A DNA stretch of 64,000 nucleotides from JBHGBM01 sp041946965 (GTDB lineage: Bacteria; Acidobacteriota; Terriglobia; Bryobacterales; Bryobacteraceae), in the NCBI GenBank assembly GCA_041946965.1, contig JBHGBM010000004.1:43591-107590 (forward strand), read 5' to 3'. A program made the position numbers and the translations under genes. The stretch's first letter is position 1. Each line of letters begins with the position of its first letter. The notes beneath the pieces are model-generated. The model was not told the origin of the DNA. It was given only the letters and a program-made list of their open reading frames with translations, and made no database searches. Shown here piece after piece: positions 50,537 through 58,999 of this stretch.

Positions 50537-52498
50537 TCATTCCCTCACGGCGAGCTGCACGGTGCCCAGCGGCTTCACTTCCACCTGGCGCTCTTTCACG
50601 GCCTTGCCTTGCTCGACGGTGCGAACCTGGTAGGCGCCGGCAGGGACCTGGAGCCGGGCCGGGATCTGCCGGGCAATCGGGATGCCGTCGAGCAGCACGG
50701 TGACGTTTTCCTGCGGCCCCGCGAGGTACACAAACCCGAAATCCTGCGTGAGGACAATGTGCACGCCCTTCTCCACCCACTCCGGGCCGATCCGGCGCAA
50801 CTCGGTCCGAAAACCATCCATGCTCACCCGCACGGCTGCGTCCGGGATGAGGCTGAGCACGCACGGGGACTGGCAGCGCTGCTCGGGATCTCCCTCAACG
50901 GCCAATTCGGCTCCCGAGGGGTCGGTCGTGACCTTCACGGCCCGCCCGCCGCGACGGGTGACGCCGCTGGTGTTCGCTTCCCCTGACGCCATCTCCCGGA
51001 TTCTCAGGTCTCTGGTCCTGCGGACCGAGATCAGTTCGATATGGAAGGCTTCCGGGGAAGGCTGAGACGCGGCTTGTTCCGGCGCCTGTTCCGCCGGCGC
51101 CGGCGCGGGCGGCGCGGGGAAAGGCGGCGGCACGCCGGCCGAGAGCGGCGCCGGCGCCGCGGGCGCGGCCAGGGCGACATCCTTCAATTCGGACCGCAAG
51201 TCCAACGGAAAGGCGCGCGGGTAGCGCGCGGCCGCTTCCCAGTCCGGGACGCCGAAACGCACATCCGCAAAAACCTCTTGGGCGGGCGGCGGTTCCGGCA
51301 ATCCCGCCTTCAACTCCGCCGCAGCCGCGGGATGAACCGCCGCGAGTTCCTTCAACATCCCGTCGGCCTTGGCGGCCGCGGAGGAGGATCCGCGCGCGCG
51401 CACGGCCTTGAGAAGCCGCACCGCATCCGGGAGCCGGTCGGCAAGCAGGTAGCAGTCCGCGCCCGGGAAGGCCGACTGCATGGAGAAGGCATCCAGGTTC
51501 AGGGCTTTTTCATAGAGTTCCGCCGCCGCCGCGAAGTCGCGGGCTTCCAGGTGCGTCTCCGCCTCGTTCAACAGAGTGAGGTACGGCAGTTTGTGCCGGG
51601 CGGTCTTGTCCAGGGCGCCGCCCGGCTGCTTCTTTACGACCTGTTGCAGCAAAGCGATCGCTTCCGGCCAGTTGCCGCGCTGCTCGTGGCGCAGGGCGTC
51701 CCGCAGCCACTTCTCGAACAGGCTGGGATCGTTCTCCGCCTCCAGCCCCACCGGGGGGTGGAAGTAGAAGCGCGCGGTGAGGCTGGTCTGCGACCACGGC
51801 GTTTGCCGGCCCTGGGTGGCTTTTCCGACCCGGAGGCGGACGCGGTTGAAGACCTCATCGATGGTGAGGCCGGGTTGCGCGACGTAGTCCGCCAGCGCCT
51901 CGGTGAACCAACTGTTTTGTCCTTCGGGATTGTCGGCGGCTACGTGGCTCGGGCTTGTCGAGAAAGCGATATAGGTTTCCTTGCCGGCATTGAGCGGGAT
52001 GGCCAGGCCCGCCTCCAGCGAGTGCCGCTCGGCCACGGGGTTGCTGCGGCAGGCGTCCACGATGACGATGCTGCGCGCCACGCGCTGCCGTTTCAGATAA
52101 TCGAACAGCATCGCCAGGGAGATGGACTTGAACTTGGCTTCCACGACGTCCCGGGAAGTGGAAAAATCCACCGGGATCAGCATGTTTTCGTTCTCGACCT
52201 GCACCGCGTGGCCGGCATAGAAGAAGAGCGCCGTATCCTCGGGCCGCAGGGCCTGGAGGAATTCCACAATGCTCTGTTCCATCGCGACCTTGGTGCCGTT
52301 TTCGCAAACGATGGTCCGGAAGCCGGCGCCTTGCAGGGCCTTGTCCATGGCGCGCGCATCGTTCACGGCATTGCGCAGCGGACTTACGGGATACGCGTTG
52401 TTGCCGATGAGCAGGGCGACCCGCTTGCCTTCCTGGCCCGCGGCGGCGCCCGCCGCAACGGTCGCGAGCGCCAATAGCATCGTCAGTTTCTCTGGCAC
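50537..52498 (-). CDS. secreted caspase-like (C14) protease with TPR and PEGA domains
   Basis: 653 residues: signal peptide (about 1-20); caspase-hemoglobinase-fold domain (about 24-260) with the catalytic dyad His97 (FFYAGHAVQ) and Cys150 (IVDACRSNP); TPR-like helices (about 285-425); a Pro/Ala-rich linker (about 455-515); and PEGA-like beta domains at the end (VTTDPSGAELAVEG and VTVLLDGIPIARQIPARL). Bacterial metacaspases cleave after basic residues; target unknown. GTG 52498 has an AGGAGG site six nt upstream. Middle gene of a three-gene operon. Confidence 0.88.
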   Translation of the reverse strand: MPEKLTMLLALATVAAGAAAGQEGKRVALLIGNNAYPVSPLRNAVNDARAMDKALQGAGFRTIVCENGTKVAMEQSIVEFLQALRPEDTALFFYAGHAVQVENENMLIPVDFSTSRDVVEAKFKSISLAMLFDYLKRQRVARSIVIVDACRSNPVAERHSLEAGLAIPLNAGKETYIAFSTSPSHVAADNPEGQNSWFTEALADYVAQPGLTIDEVFNRVRLRVGKATQGRQTPWSQTSLTARFYFHPPVGLEAENDPSLFEKWLRDALRHEQRGNWPEAIALLQQVVKKQPGGALDKTARHKLPYLTLLNEAETHLEARDFAAAAELYEKALNLDAFSMQSAFPGADCYLLADRLPDAVRLLKAVRARGSSSAAAKADGMLKELAAVHPAAAAELKAGLPEPPPAQEVFADVRFGVPDWEAAARYPRAFPLDLRSELKDVALAAPAAPAPLSAGVPPPFPAPPAPAPAEQAPEQAASQPSPEAFHIELISVRRTRDLRIREMASGEANTSGVTRRGGRAVKVTTDPSGAELAVEGDPEQRCQSPCVLSLIPDAAVRVSMDGFRTELRRIGPEWVEKGVHIVLTQDFGFVYLAGPQENVTVLLDGIPIARQIPARLQVPAGAYQVRTVEQGKAVKERQVEVKPLGTVQLAVRE

Positions 52499-52509
52499 GG
52501 CAACCCTCC

Positions 52510-54936
52510 TCACCGGCTCAGGAACGTGACCTGCCTGGAGCGGCCGTCCAGGGTGAGGTCTTTGTCGCAGTTTGCGGACGCCAGCCGGGGACCGTTGTAA
52601 AGGTACTTGATCCGGGAAGTCCGGTTGTCCGCGCGGATCTCTTCCCCAACGAGGCGGCCATCCTGGTACTGCATCACGCGCTCGTAAACCTGCGTGCGCT
52701 TGCCGCCGTCCGGAGAAGCGAGTTGGAAGCCTCGCACGGCCGCCAGACGGGGGCCGTCCCACTGAAACTCGAGGAGCAGGTTATCCTGCGGGCCGTTCCG
52801 GTCCGCCAGGTGGCGCGCCTGCTTGACGCGCCCGTTCCCGTCATAAGTGAAGCGAAAATAATGGATCTTCTCCCAAACGAACGGGTGGAAGAAGCGGTTG
52901 CCGGCCAGGCCCAGGGTGACGTTCACGCCAGTGAGCCTCTCGACTGCGGCCGGATCGGCGTAAGGGTTATTGGGCAGGACCAGCGCGGACCGGCTGAATC
53001 GTTCGTCGGGGTCCGGCCCTGGGGCAGCGGGGGTTGCCTCGTCCAGGGCGACCGCGAATACCTGCGGCACACGGTCTTCGTAAGCGAAGGAAATCTTCTT
53101 CTCGCCGGTCACGCGCTCGTTCTTCTCGAAGGTGGGGACCACCGCTTTCAAAAGCGGGCCAACCCATTCGAAGCTCACCCTGAGCTTGTTGGAGGCTTCG
53201 ATGTGGTCCACCCGCGCCTGGAACGCCAGGCTGAGCGGGCAGTAGTAAACGCCCGCGGGCGCTTTCCAGCCCGAAAGCCAGTTCGGCTCGCCGCCCTCGG
53301 GGGGTGGAGCGGCAGGCTCGCTGGCGGCCAGTACGGCCCGGGCGCGCGCACGCTGTTCGGCGGCGGCGTCCACGGTGTCGGAAAGTTCCAGGTAGCGGGA
53401 CAGAAGGGCGCGGCCCTCGGCGGGCCGGCGGACAACGAGCGCGGCCATGCCGCTGTAGTACAGCAGGTTGGGATCGTCCTCTTTAACGCGCAAACCCGCC
53501 GCGGCCGACGCCCGGGTGCGATGGAACGCACCCTCTTGCCACGCCTTCGCCGCCTGCGCCTGCGCCTCCTTGAGGGCCGTGGTGCGCTGGAACAGCAGTT
53601 CGTTGCGCAACTGCGCCGCCGGTTGCCGCTCCTCGTCCACCGCGCGCATATCGTAGGCGTCGAGCGCCGCCAGCGCCTTGCCGGTTTCCCGCATGGCCGC
53701 CAGGACCTCGGCCTTCTTGAGCAGCACGGAAAGCGATTCGGGGTCGATGGCCTCGGCTTCGCCCACGCTCTTCAGGGCGTCCTCCAACTTGTTCTGTTCC
53801 TTGTAGCGGCTGGCGAAATGCAGGGCTTGGGCCACCGCCTCGCGTTGTCCCACGCTGAGCTGTTTTCGTTTCTCGCGCTGATCGACGGCGGCGCGGCGGG
53901 AATACTCGGTCCAGGCCACCGCGATCTCCTGCTGCAACGCCGGATCGGATGGCGCGCGGGAAGCCGCCAGCCGGAACTCCTTGAGCGCTCCCCGATATTC
54001 ACCCTCGGCCATGCGCTCGCCTCCGAGCTTGCGATGGGATTGGAGGCTCTCCTTCATGGCGCGCACCCGGTTATCGCGCAGATCGGAAAAAGATGCCGCG
54101 TATTTTTCGAAATCGCGATACGCGAGCAGGTAGGAGTCCCAGTGCCCGGCCGAGACGAAGGCGCGCAGGACAGCGGCCCTGCGGTCGAGCCAGTCCTTGC
54201 GCTCGGCCAGCGACTTCCGCAGCCGTTCCTGTTCCGGCACGCCGGGGTAGGTCTGGCGGGATAACTCAGCGAGCATGAGACCCTCGTTCAGCACCTCTAC
54301 CGCGGCCCCGCCGCGCTCGAAGCGGTCGTACCTGTCCTGGAGCGAGCGCTCCACGTACTTCTCGACCGCCTTCATCGCGGGGCTCGACCCATAAGCTTTG
54401 GCCGCCGCCGCCAGCAGTTCCACCTGGGCCGCGAAGCTCTTACCCTTGCCTCCGATGAGCTCCAGGGCGCGGCTGTCCATGCAGATTGCCGCCAGACCCT
54501 CGGGTCCCTGAGGCAAGAACGCCACAAACGCCTGCGGGGTCACTTCGGCCGCGGCCTTGTCCGCGGCGGTCTTCTTGTACGTGATGCGGGCCGTCTGCCA
54601 CATGCCGGCGGCATCGGGGGGCGCATTCTTGGGCGTGTTCTGGGGCAGCGTATAGATCGGACCGCCCTGAGCCGTGTAGGCCGCCATGACCCCGGTGTCG
54701 CCATCCTTGAGCAGGGTGTCGCCCAGTTTCACCGCGGGAAGCCTGGCGGCAGGGCCTGTCAGCCGCGGTTGAGCGCCGAGGCTCAGGACCTTGTCTTTAC
54801 CGTTCACCGCGAGCACAGCGGCTTCGGAAAATTGGATGCCCGTCCCGGTCCGCGTAATCAGAATGCCGGCGCGGGCTTGTACCGCAGTCAGCACGCATAA
54901 AACGGCGATAAACGGCAAACGCGATCCGGGTGGCAT
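52510..54936 (-). CDS. exported TPR-like protein with YD-type C-terminus (caspase operon, first gene)
   Basis: 808 residues: signal peptide (about 1-24 from ATG 54936), a beta-rich head (about 25-125), a long helical/TPR region (about 160-530; LKEFRLAASRAPSDPALQQEI), and a beta-rich C-terminus with YD-like units (FRFTYDGNGRVKQARHLADR, MQYQDGRLVGEEIRADNRTS). No named family. The start at 54936 fits the apparent promoter; an ATG 20 codons upstream precedes an unlikely leader. The stop is followed directly by the caspase gene's ribosome site. Confidence 0.7.
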   Translation of the reverse strand: MPPGSRLPFIAVLCVLTAVQARAGILITRTGTGIQFSEAAVLAVNGKDKVLSLGAQPRLTGPAARLPAVKLGDTLLKDGDTGVMAAYTAQGGPIYTLPQNTPKNAPPDAAGMWQTARITYKKTAADKAAAEVTPQAFVAFLPQGPEGLAAICMDSRALELIGGKGKSFAAQVELLAAAAKAYGSSPAMKAVEKYVERSLQDRYDRFERGGAAVEVLNEGLMLAELSRQTYPGVPEQERLRKSLAERKDWLDRRAAVLRAFVSAGHWDSYLLAYRDFEKYAASFSDLRDNRVRAMKESLQSHRKLGGERMAEGEYRGALKEFRLAASRAPSDPALQQEIAVAWTEYSRRAAVDQREKRKQLSVGQREAVAQALHFASRYKEQNKLEDALKSVGEAEAIDPESLSVLLKKAEVLAAMRETGKALAALDAYDMRAVDEERQPAAQLRNELLFQRTTALKEAQAQAAKAWQEGAFHRTRASAAAGLRVKEDDPNLLYYSGMAALVVRRPAEGRALLSRYLELSDTVDAAAEQRARARAVLAASEPAAPPPEGGEPNWLSGWKAPAGVYYCPLSLAFQARVDHIEASNKLRVSFEWVGPLLKAVVPTFEKNERVTGEKKISFAYEDRVPQVFAVALDEATPAAPGPDPDERFSRSALVLPNNPYADPAAVERLTGVNVTLGLAGNRFFHPFVWEKIHYFRFTYDGNGRVKQARHLADRNGPQDNLLLEFQWDGPRLAAVRGFQLASPDGGKRTQVYERVMQYQDGRLVGEEIRADNRTSRIKYLYNGPRLASANCDKDLTLDGRSRQVTFLSR

Positions 54937-54956
54937 GAGTGGCGCCTGTTTAAGCG

Positions 54957-54985
54957 AGTGTATCCCTAATGGGCGTGCACTACAA
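54957..54985 (-). promoter_or_regulatory. putative promoter of the caspase operon
   Basis: Minus strand: TTGTAG (-35), exact 17-nt spacer, TACACT (-10), giving a leader of about 14 nt before ATG 54936. Confidence 0.45.
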
Positions 54986-54996
54986 GATTCAGACAT

Positions 54997-55048
54997 AAGT
55001 GGGGTACCCCTCTAGACCTGTAGTACTATGCCACTTAGTGCCAGGTCT
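54997..55048. promoter_or_regulatory. cluster of interleaved inverted repeats between divergent promoters
   Basis: Three nested dyads occur in 52 bp: AAGTGG (54997-55002) with CCACTT (55031-55036), the perfect palindrome GGGGTACCCC (55001-55010), and AGACCTG (55014-55020) with CAGGTCT (55042-55048). They lie between the caspase-operon and TonB-receptor promoters and could be a shared operator. Confidence 0.4.
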
Positions 55049-55106
55049 GACTGCGGGGCGAGGCGGTGACTTCAGCGTACGACTTGGCTAACGTCGCGGG
55101 GTGCGA

Positions 55107-55135
55107 TTGACACCGTGGCCGCTGCGACATAGAAT
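55107..55135 (+). promoter_or_regulatory. strong sigma-70 promoter of the TonB-dependent receptor
   Basis: TTGACA (perfect -35), exact 17-nt spacer, TAGAAT (-10, five of six). Predicted leader is about 28 nt, containing the GGAGG ribosome site at 55157-55161. The best promoter in the window. Confidence 0.75.
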
Positions 55136-55169
55136 TTTCGATCATCGATTAGCCACGGAGGTGTGCCGG

Positions 55170-58100
55170 ATGATGAGACTGGTCTGCCGTTTGCTCCTCG
55201 GGAGCTCTCTCTGCTTTTCCCTTCCGCTGTTGGCGCAGGAAACTCGGGGCGTGATTTTCGGCCGCGTGCTGGATCCCAGCAACGCGCCCGTGTCGGGCGC
55301 CACTGTGGTCGTGCTGAACACGGATACCAACACGGCGACGCGGCTGGCCACCAACGAGACCGGTTATTACGAAGCGAGTTTTCTTCTGGCCGGAAACTAC
55401 CAGGTCGTGGCCGAATCGGCGGGATTCAAGAAGTCGGTGCGCGGCGGGATTGTGTTGCCCGTCGGCGTGCGCCTGGAAATCAACCCGCTGCTGGAACTCG
55501 GCGACGTCACCGACACCGTGTCGGTGACGGCCGAAGCCCCCATCCTGGAAACCAGTACGGCATCGTGGGGCCGCAACCTGGACAACCGCAGCGTCATGGA
55601 CCTGCCGGTGATCGGCAACAACACCATGGTGCTGGTGAAGATGACGCCCGGCATACAGACCAGCGGCGTGAACGACTATCTGGGGCCGCACTCGAACAGC
55701 GGCGCGTCCGACTACAGCACGGCCGGCAATGTGGGCGGGAACGAATGGTCCATCGACGGCGCGGCAAACAACGGCGCGTCGCGCAAGAGCGCGTATCTGC
55801 CGGTGTCCGATACGGTTCAGGAGATGAGGGTCGAGACCGCGAATTTCGACGCCTCCATCGGGCACACTACCGGCATCAGCGTCAGCATGATGACCAAGGC
55901 GGGGACCAACTCCTTGCACGGCACGCTGACCGAGATCCACTGGCAGCAGCGCTGGCGGGCCGCGCCGTTCTTCACCCGGCAGCTTTACTACCGGAACATC
56001 GCCGCCGCCGAGGCCGCCGGCAATACCGCGCAGGCCGAGCAACTGCGTTCGGAGAACATTACCGCGCCGGGCCGCTCGAACAATTACGCGGGCACCGTCG
56101 GCGGGCCGGTGGTGTTGCCGAAAATCTTCAACGGAAAAGACCGGCTGTTCTTTTTCTTCAGCTACCAGGGCAACAAGGACTATTTGCAGGACCTGCCGAG
56201 CCGCCTGAACCGGACTATTCCGACGCTCGACGACCGCCGCGGCGACTTCTCCCGCCTGCTGAAGGTCAACGCGAGCCTGTATCAGATTTACGACCCCCTC
56301 AGCGTCCGGCCGGATCCAGCCCGGCCCACGCACTATATCCGGGATCCCATACCCGGCAACGTCCTGCCCGCCTCCCGCATCGTCAACCCGGCGGCCAAGT
56401 TCTTTACCGGAATTCTTCCCATCCCCAACAACGACCCCGACCCGGCGATGGAACCGGCCAACAACTATATCGCGGTGGACATGCCGCTCCTTCGCGATTA
56501 CAAAGCCTACACGAACCGCATCGATTACCGGTATTCGGACAGGCACAAGTTCTTTGGGCGCTGGAGCTGGAACGACTGGATCAACGATTCCGGCGACTGG
56601 ACGTATTCGACCTTTCGCGGTCTCCAGACGGGCGGTCCCAGCACCCGGACCAACCTGGGCGCCACCGCCGATTGGGTGTACACCATCAGCTCGAGCGCGG
56701 TATTGGAGGCGGCCGTTTCCGTGAACAACTACCGCGAAGGGCCCAGGCCGGTGATACCCTTGCAATTCAAGCCTTCCGACGTGGGCCTGCCCGCCTACAT
56801 GGATGCGAAGGCGGGAGACCGGCATCACCTGCCCCAGATGAGCGTCGCCGGCTACGAGAGCATGGGCCGCGGCTCGTATCCGGCTTACACACGGTACCGG
56901 AGCGCTTCGGGACGGGGTGAACTGTCGCTCATCCGGGGCAGTCATACGATCCGGGCGGGGGCGGACATGCGGGGCCAGTTCCGAACCGGCGGCGGCGGGG
57001 GCAATACCTCCGGGAACTTCAGCTTCTCCAATGTCTATACTCGGGCGGGAGACGATAATTTCCGGCCAGCCGGCACTCTCGGTCACAGTTGGGCCGCGTT
57101 CCTGATGGGGTTGCCGGACAGCGCCACGGTAGCCACCACCGACAGCTACGCCATGCTCAACCCCTACTATGGAGCGTTCGTTCAGAATAGCTGGCGAGTT
57201 ACCCGCAGCCTGACGTTCAACCTGGGTCTCCGCATGGAGTACGAGGTGGGAGCCACGGAGCGTTACAACCGCGTGATCGGCTATTTCGACCCCAACGCCA
57301 AGCCGCCCACGGCGGACATCGCCCAGGCCGCCTATGCTCGAACGCCGGTGCCGGAATTGCCGGCTTCGCAGTTCACCGTGAAAGGCGGATCCCTGTACCC
57401 GGGCACGGGTGGCCTGACGCGCCGGTTATGGCAGAGCGAGCTGATGTGGCTGCCGCGGGTGGCGGCAGCGTATCAGGTCAACTCCAGGACGGTGCTGCGC
57501 GCGGGCTACGGGCTGTTTTACGACACATTGAACGTTCTGAACATGGGCCCGAACCAACTGGGCTTCAGCCGCACCACTTCCACCGTCATCACCAACGATT
57601 TCGGCGTCACCTGGCAGGCGGGAAATCCACGGGCCGGCATCTCCCCCATGAGCGATCCGTTCCCGCTGCGCGCCGACGGAACCCGCTTCGATGAGCCGCT
57701 GCGGGACGCCCTGGGGCTGATGGCCGTGGCGGGGCGGTCGTGGACGTTCACGGACTTCAATCTCAAGCATGCGCGCCAGCAGCGCTGGCGCATCGGCCTG
57801 CAACGGCAGCTCAGCACGAACATGATGATCGACGTGGCTTACTCGGGGTCCTACTCGGATCGCGTGCCTCTCGCCAAGAATCTCTCGCCGCTGCCCGAGC
57901 AGTACTGGGCCAGCGGCATGGTGCGCAACGATGCAATCGCCACGAACTTGAACTCGAATGTCACCAATCCTTTCCGGCTCGCCAATTTCGCGGCCCTGGC
58001 CGCGAGCAATCCGCTGATCTACCGGGACATGGGCACTCAAAGCTTTTTCACGAGTTCGACCATTCGCAAGAACCAGTTGTTGCGGCCCTATCCCCAGATG

Positions 58101-58814
58101 TCCGGCCTGACCTCGGAGATGGCGCCGTTGGGCGAGGTCCGGACCGACGCGCTCGAGATCGCCTTCGAGCGCAGGTTTTCAAAGGGTCTCTCGCTGAACG
58201 CCGGGTACACGCGCCTGCGGGACCGCGCGGCGGAGTTCTTCGCCGATGAATTTGATCCTTTGCCGAGCTGGCGCGAGAGCGACGAAGGGCGCCCGCACCG
58301 TTTCACCGCGACCGGCCTTTACGAGATCCCGTTTGGAAGAGGCCGCGCACTGGCCCGGTCCGGCGTACCCGGCGCCGTGCTCGGCGGTTTCCAGGTTGGC
58401 CTCACTTACGAATGGCAGCCGGGACCGCTGCTGAGCTGGGGGAACCTCTTCTATTACGGGGACCTGGCGGACATCGGAAGCGGCACACGCACCCTGGACA
58501 GGTGGTTCAACCTCGCAAATTTCGAGCGCACCGCTTCAAAAACGCCGGCGGCATTTCACCGGCGGGTATTCCCCACCAGGGTGGACGGATTGCGCCGGGA
58601 CATGACCAACCAGTGGAACGGGAACATTCAACGCGAGTTCAAGGTCAGGGAGCGAATCGCGTTGCAGTTCCGCGCGGATGTCATCAACATTCAGAACCGC
58701 TCGCAATTCGCCGCGCCGAACATGACCCCGACCTCGACGAACTTCGGGAAAGTCACTTCCGAGGTGGCCGGAACCAAGCGCTTTTTGCAGATCCAGGGAC
58801 GGCTGCGGTTTTAG
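55170..58814 (+). CDS. Oar-like TonB-dependent outer-membrane receptor
   Basis: 1,214 residues: signal peptide (about 1-24, SLPLLAQ), a CarboxypepD_reg-like Ig domain (about 27-105; GVIFGRVLDPSNAPVSGATV), a plug domain (about 120-240; ILETSTASWGRNLDNRSVMDLP), and a large beta-barrel ending GRLRF with the terminal Phe needed for outer-membrane insertion. Family knowledge: OmpA-related/Oar receptors import glycans or peptides with TonB-ExbBD. ATG 55170 follows a GGAGG site. Preceded by the strongest promoter seen, implying high expression. Confidence 0.93.
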   Translation: MMRLVCRLLLGSSLCFSLPLLAQETRGVIFGRVLDPSNAPVSGATVVVLNTDTNTATRLATNETGYYEASFLLAGNYQVVAESAGFKKSVRGGIVLPVGVRLEINPLLELGDVTDTVSVTAEAPILETSTASWGRNLDNRSVMDLPVIGNNTMVLVKMTPGIQTSGVNDYLGPHSNSGASDYSTAGNVGGNEWSIDGAANNGASRKSAYLPVSDTVQEMRVETANFDASIGHTTGISVSMMTKAGTNSLHGTLTEIHWQQRWRAAPFFTRQLYYRNIAAAEAAGNTAQAEQLRSENITAPGRSNNYAGTVGGPVVLPKIFNGKDRLFFFFSYQGNKDYLQDLPSRLNRTIPTLDDRRGDFSRLLKVNASLYQIYDPLSVRPDPARPTHYIRDPIPGNVLPASRIVNPAAKFFTGILPIPNNDPDPAMEPANNYIAVDMPLLRDYKAYTNRIDYRYSDRHKFFGRWSWNDWINDSGDWTYSTFRGLQTGGPSTRTNLGATADWVYTISSSAVLEAAVSVNNYREGPRPVIPLQFKPSDVGLPAYMDAKAGDRHHLPQMSVAGYESMGRGSYPAYTRYRSASGRGELSLIRGSHTIRAGADMRGQFRTGGGGGNTSGNFSFSNVYTRAGDDNFRPAGTLGHSWAAFLMGLPDSATVATTDSYAMLNPYYGAFVQNSWRVTRSLTFNLGLRMEYEVGATERYNRVIGYFDPNAKPPTADIAQAAYARTPVPELPASQFTVKGGSLYPGTGGLTRRLWQSELMWLPRVAAAYQVNSRTVLRAGYGLFYDTLNVLNMGPNQLGFSRTTSTVITNDFGVTWQAGNPRAGISPMSDPFPLRADGTRFDEPLRDALGLMAVAGRSWTFTDFNLKHARQQRWRIGLQRQLSTNMMIDVAYSGSYSDRVPLAKNLSPLPEQYWASGMVRNDAIATNLNSNVTNPFRLANFAALAASNPLIYRDMGTQSFFTSSTIRKNQLLRPYPQMSGLTSEMAPLGEVRTDALEIAFERRFSKGLSLNAGYTRLRDRAAEFFADEFDPLPSWRESDEGRPHRFTATGLYEIPFGRGRALARSGVPGAVLGGFQVGLTYEWQPGPLLSWGNLFYYGDLADIGSGTRTLDRWFNLANFERTASKTPAAFHRRVFPTRVDGLRRDMTNQWNGNIQREFKVRERIALQFRADVINIQNRSQFAAPNMTPTSTNFGKVTSEVAGTKRFLQIQGRLRF

Positions 58815-58819
58815 CCTCC

Positions 58820-58840
58820 GCCGCCCGGTTTTGGGGCGGC
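58820..58840 (+). terminator. stem-loop after the TonB-dependent receptor
   Basis: GCCGCCC pairs with GGGCGGC around GGTTTTG, 5 nt past the stop codon. A second GGCCG/CGGCC stem follows at once. No U-run, so it may be a weak or Rho-assisted end. Confidence 0.45.
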
Positions 58841-58999
58841 CGGTGACGGCCATCCCTGCCGCGACGGTGGCCGCGGAGTCATTTTCATCGTGGGTTGTGA
58901 ACCCGCGGGATTCATGAACACTCAGCAACGCGCGCCAAGTCCGTCACATGCGTACAACCTGACGCGACTGTGACATTCCGGCTCTGCTACACTCCGGGC

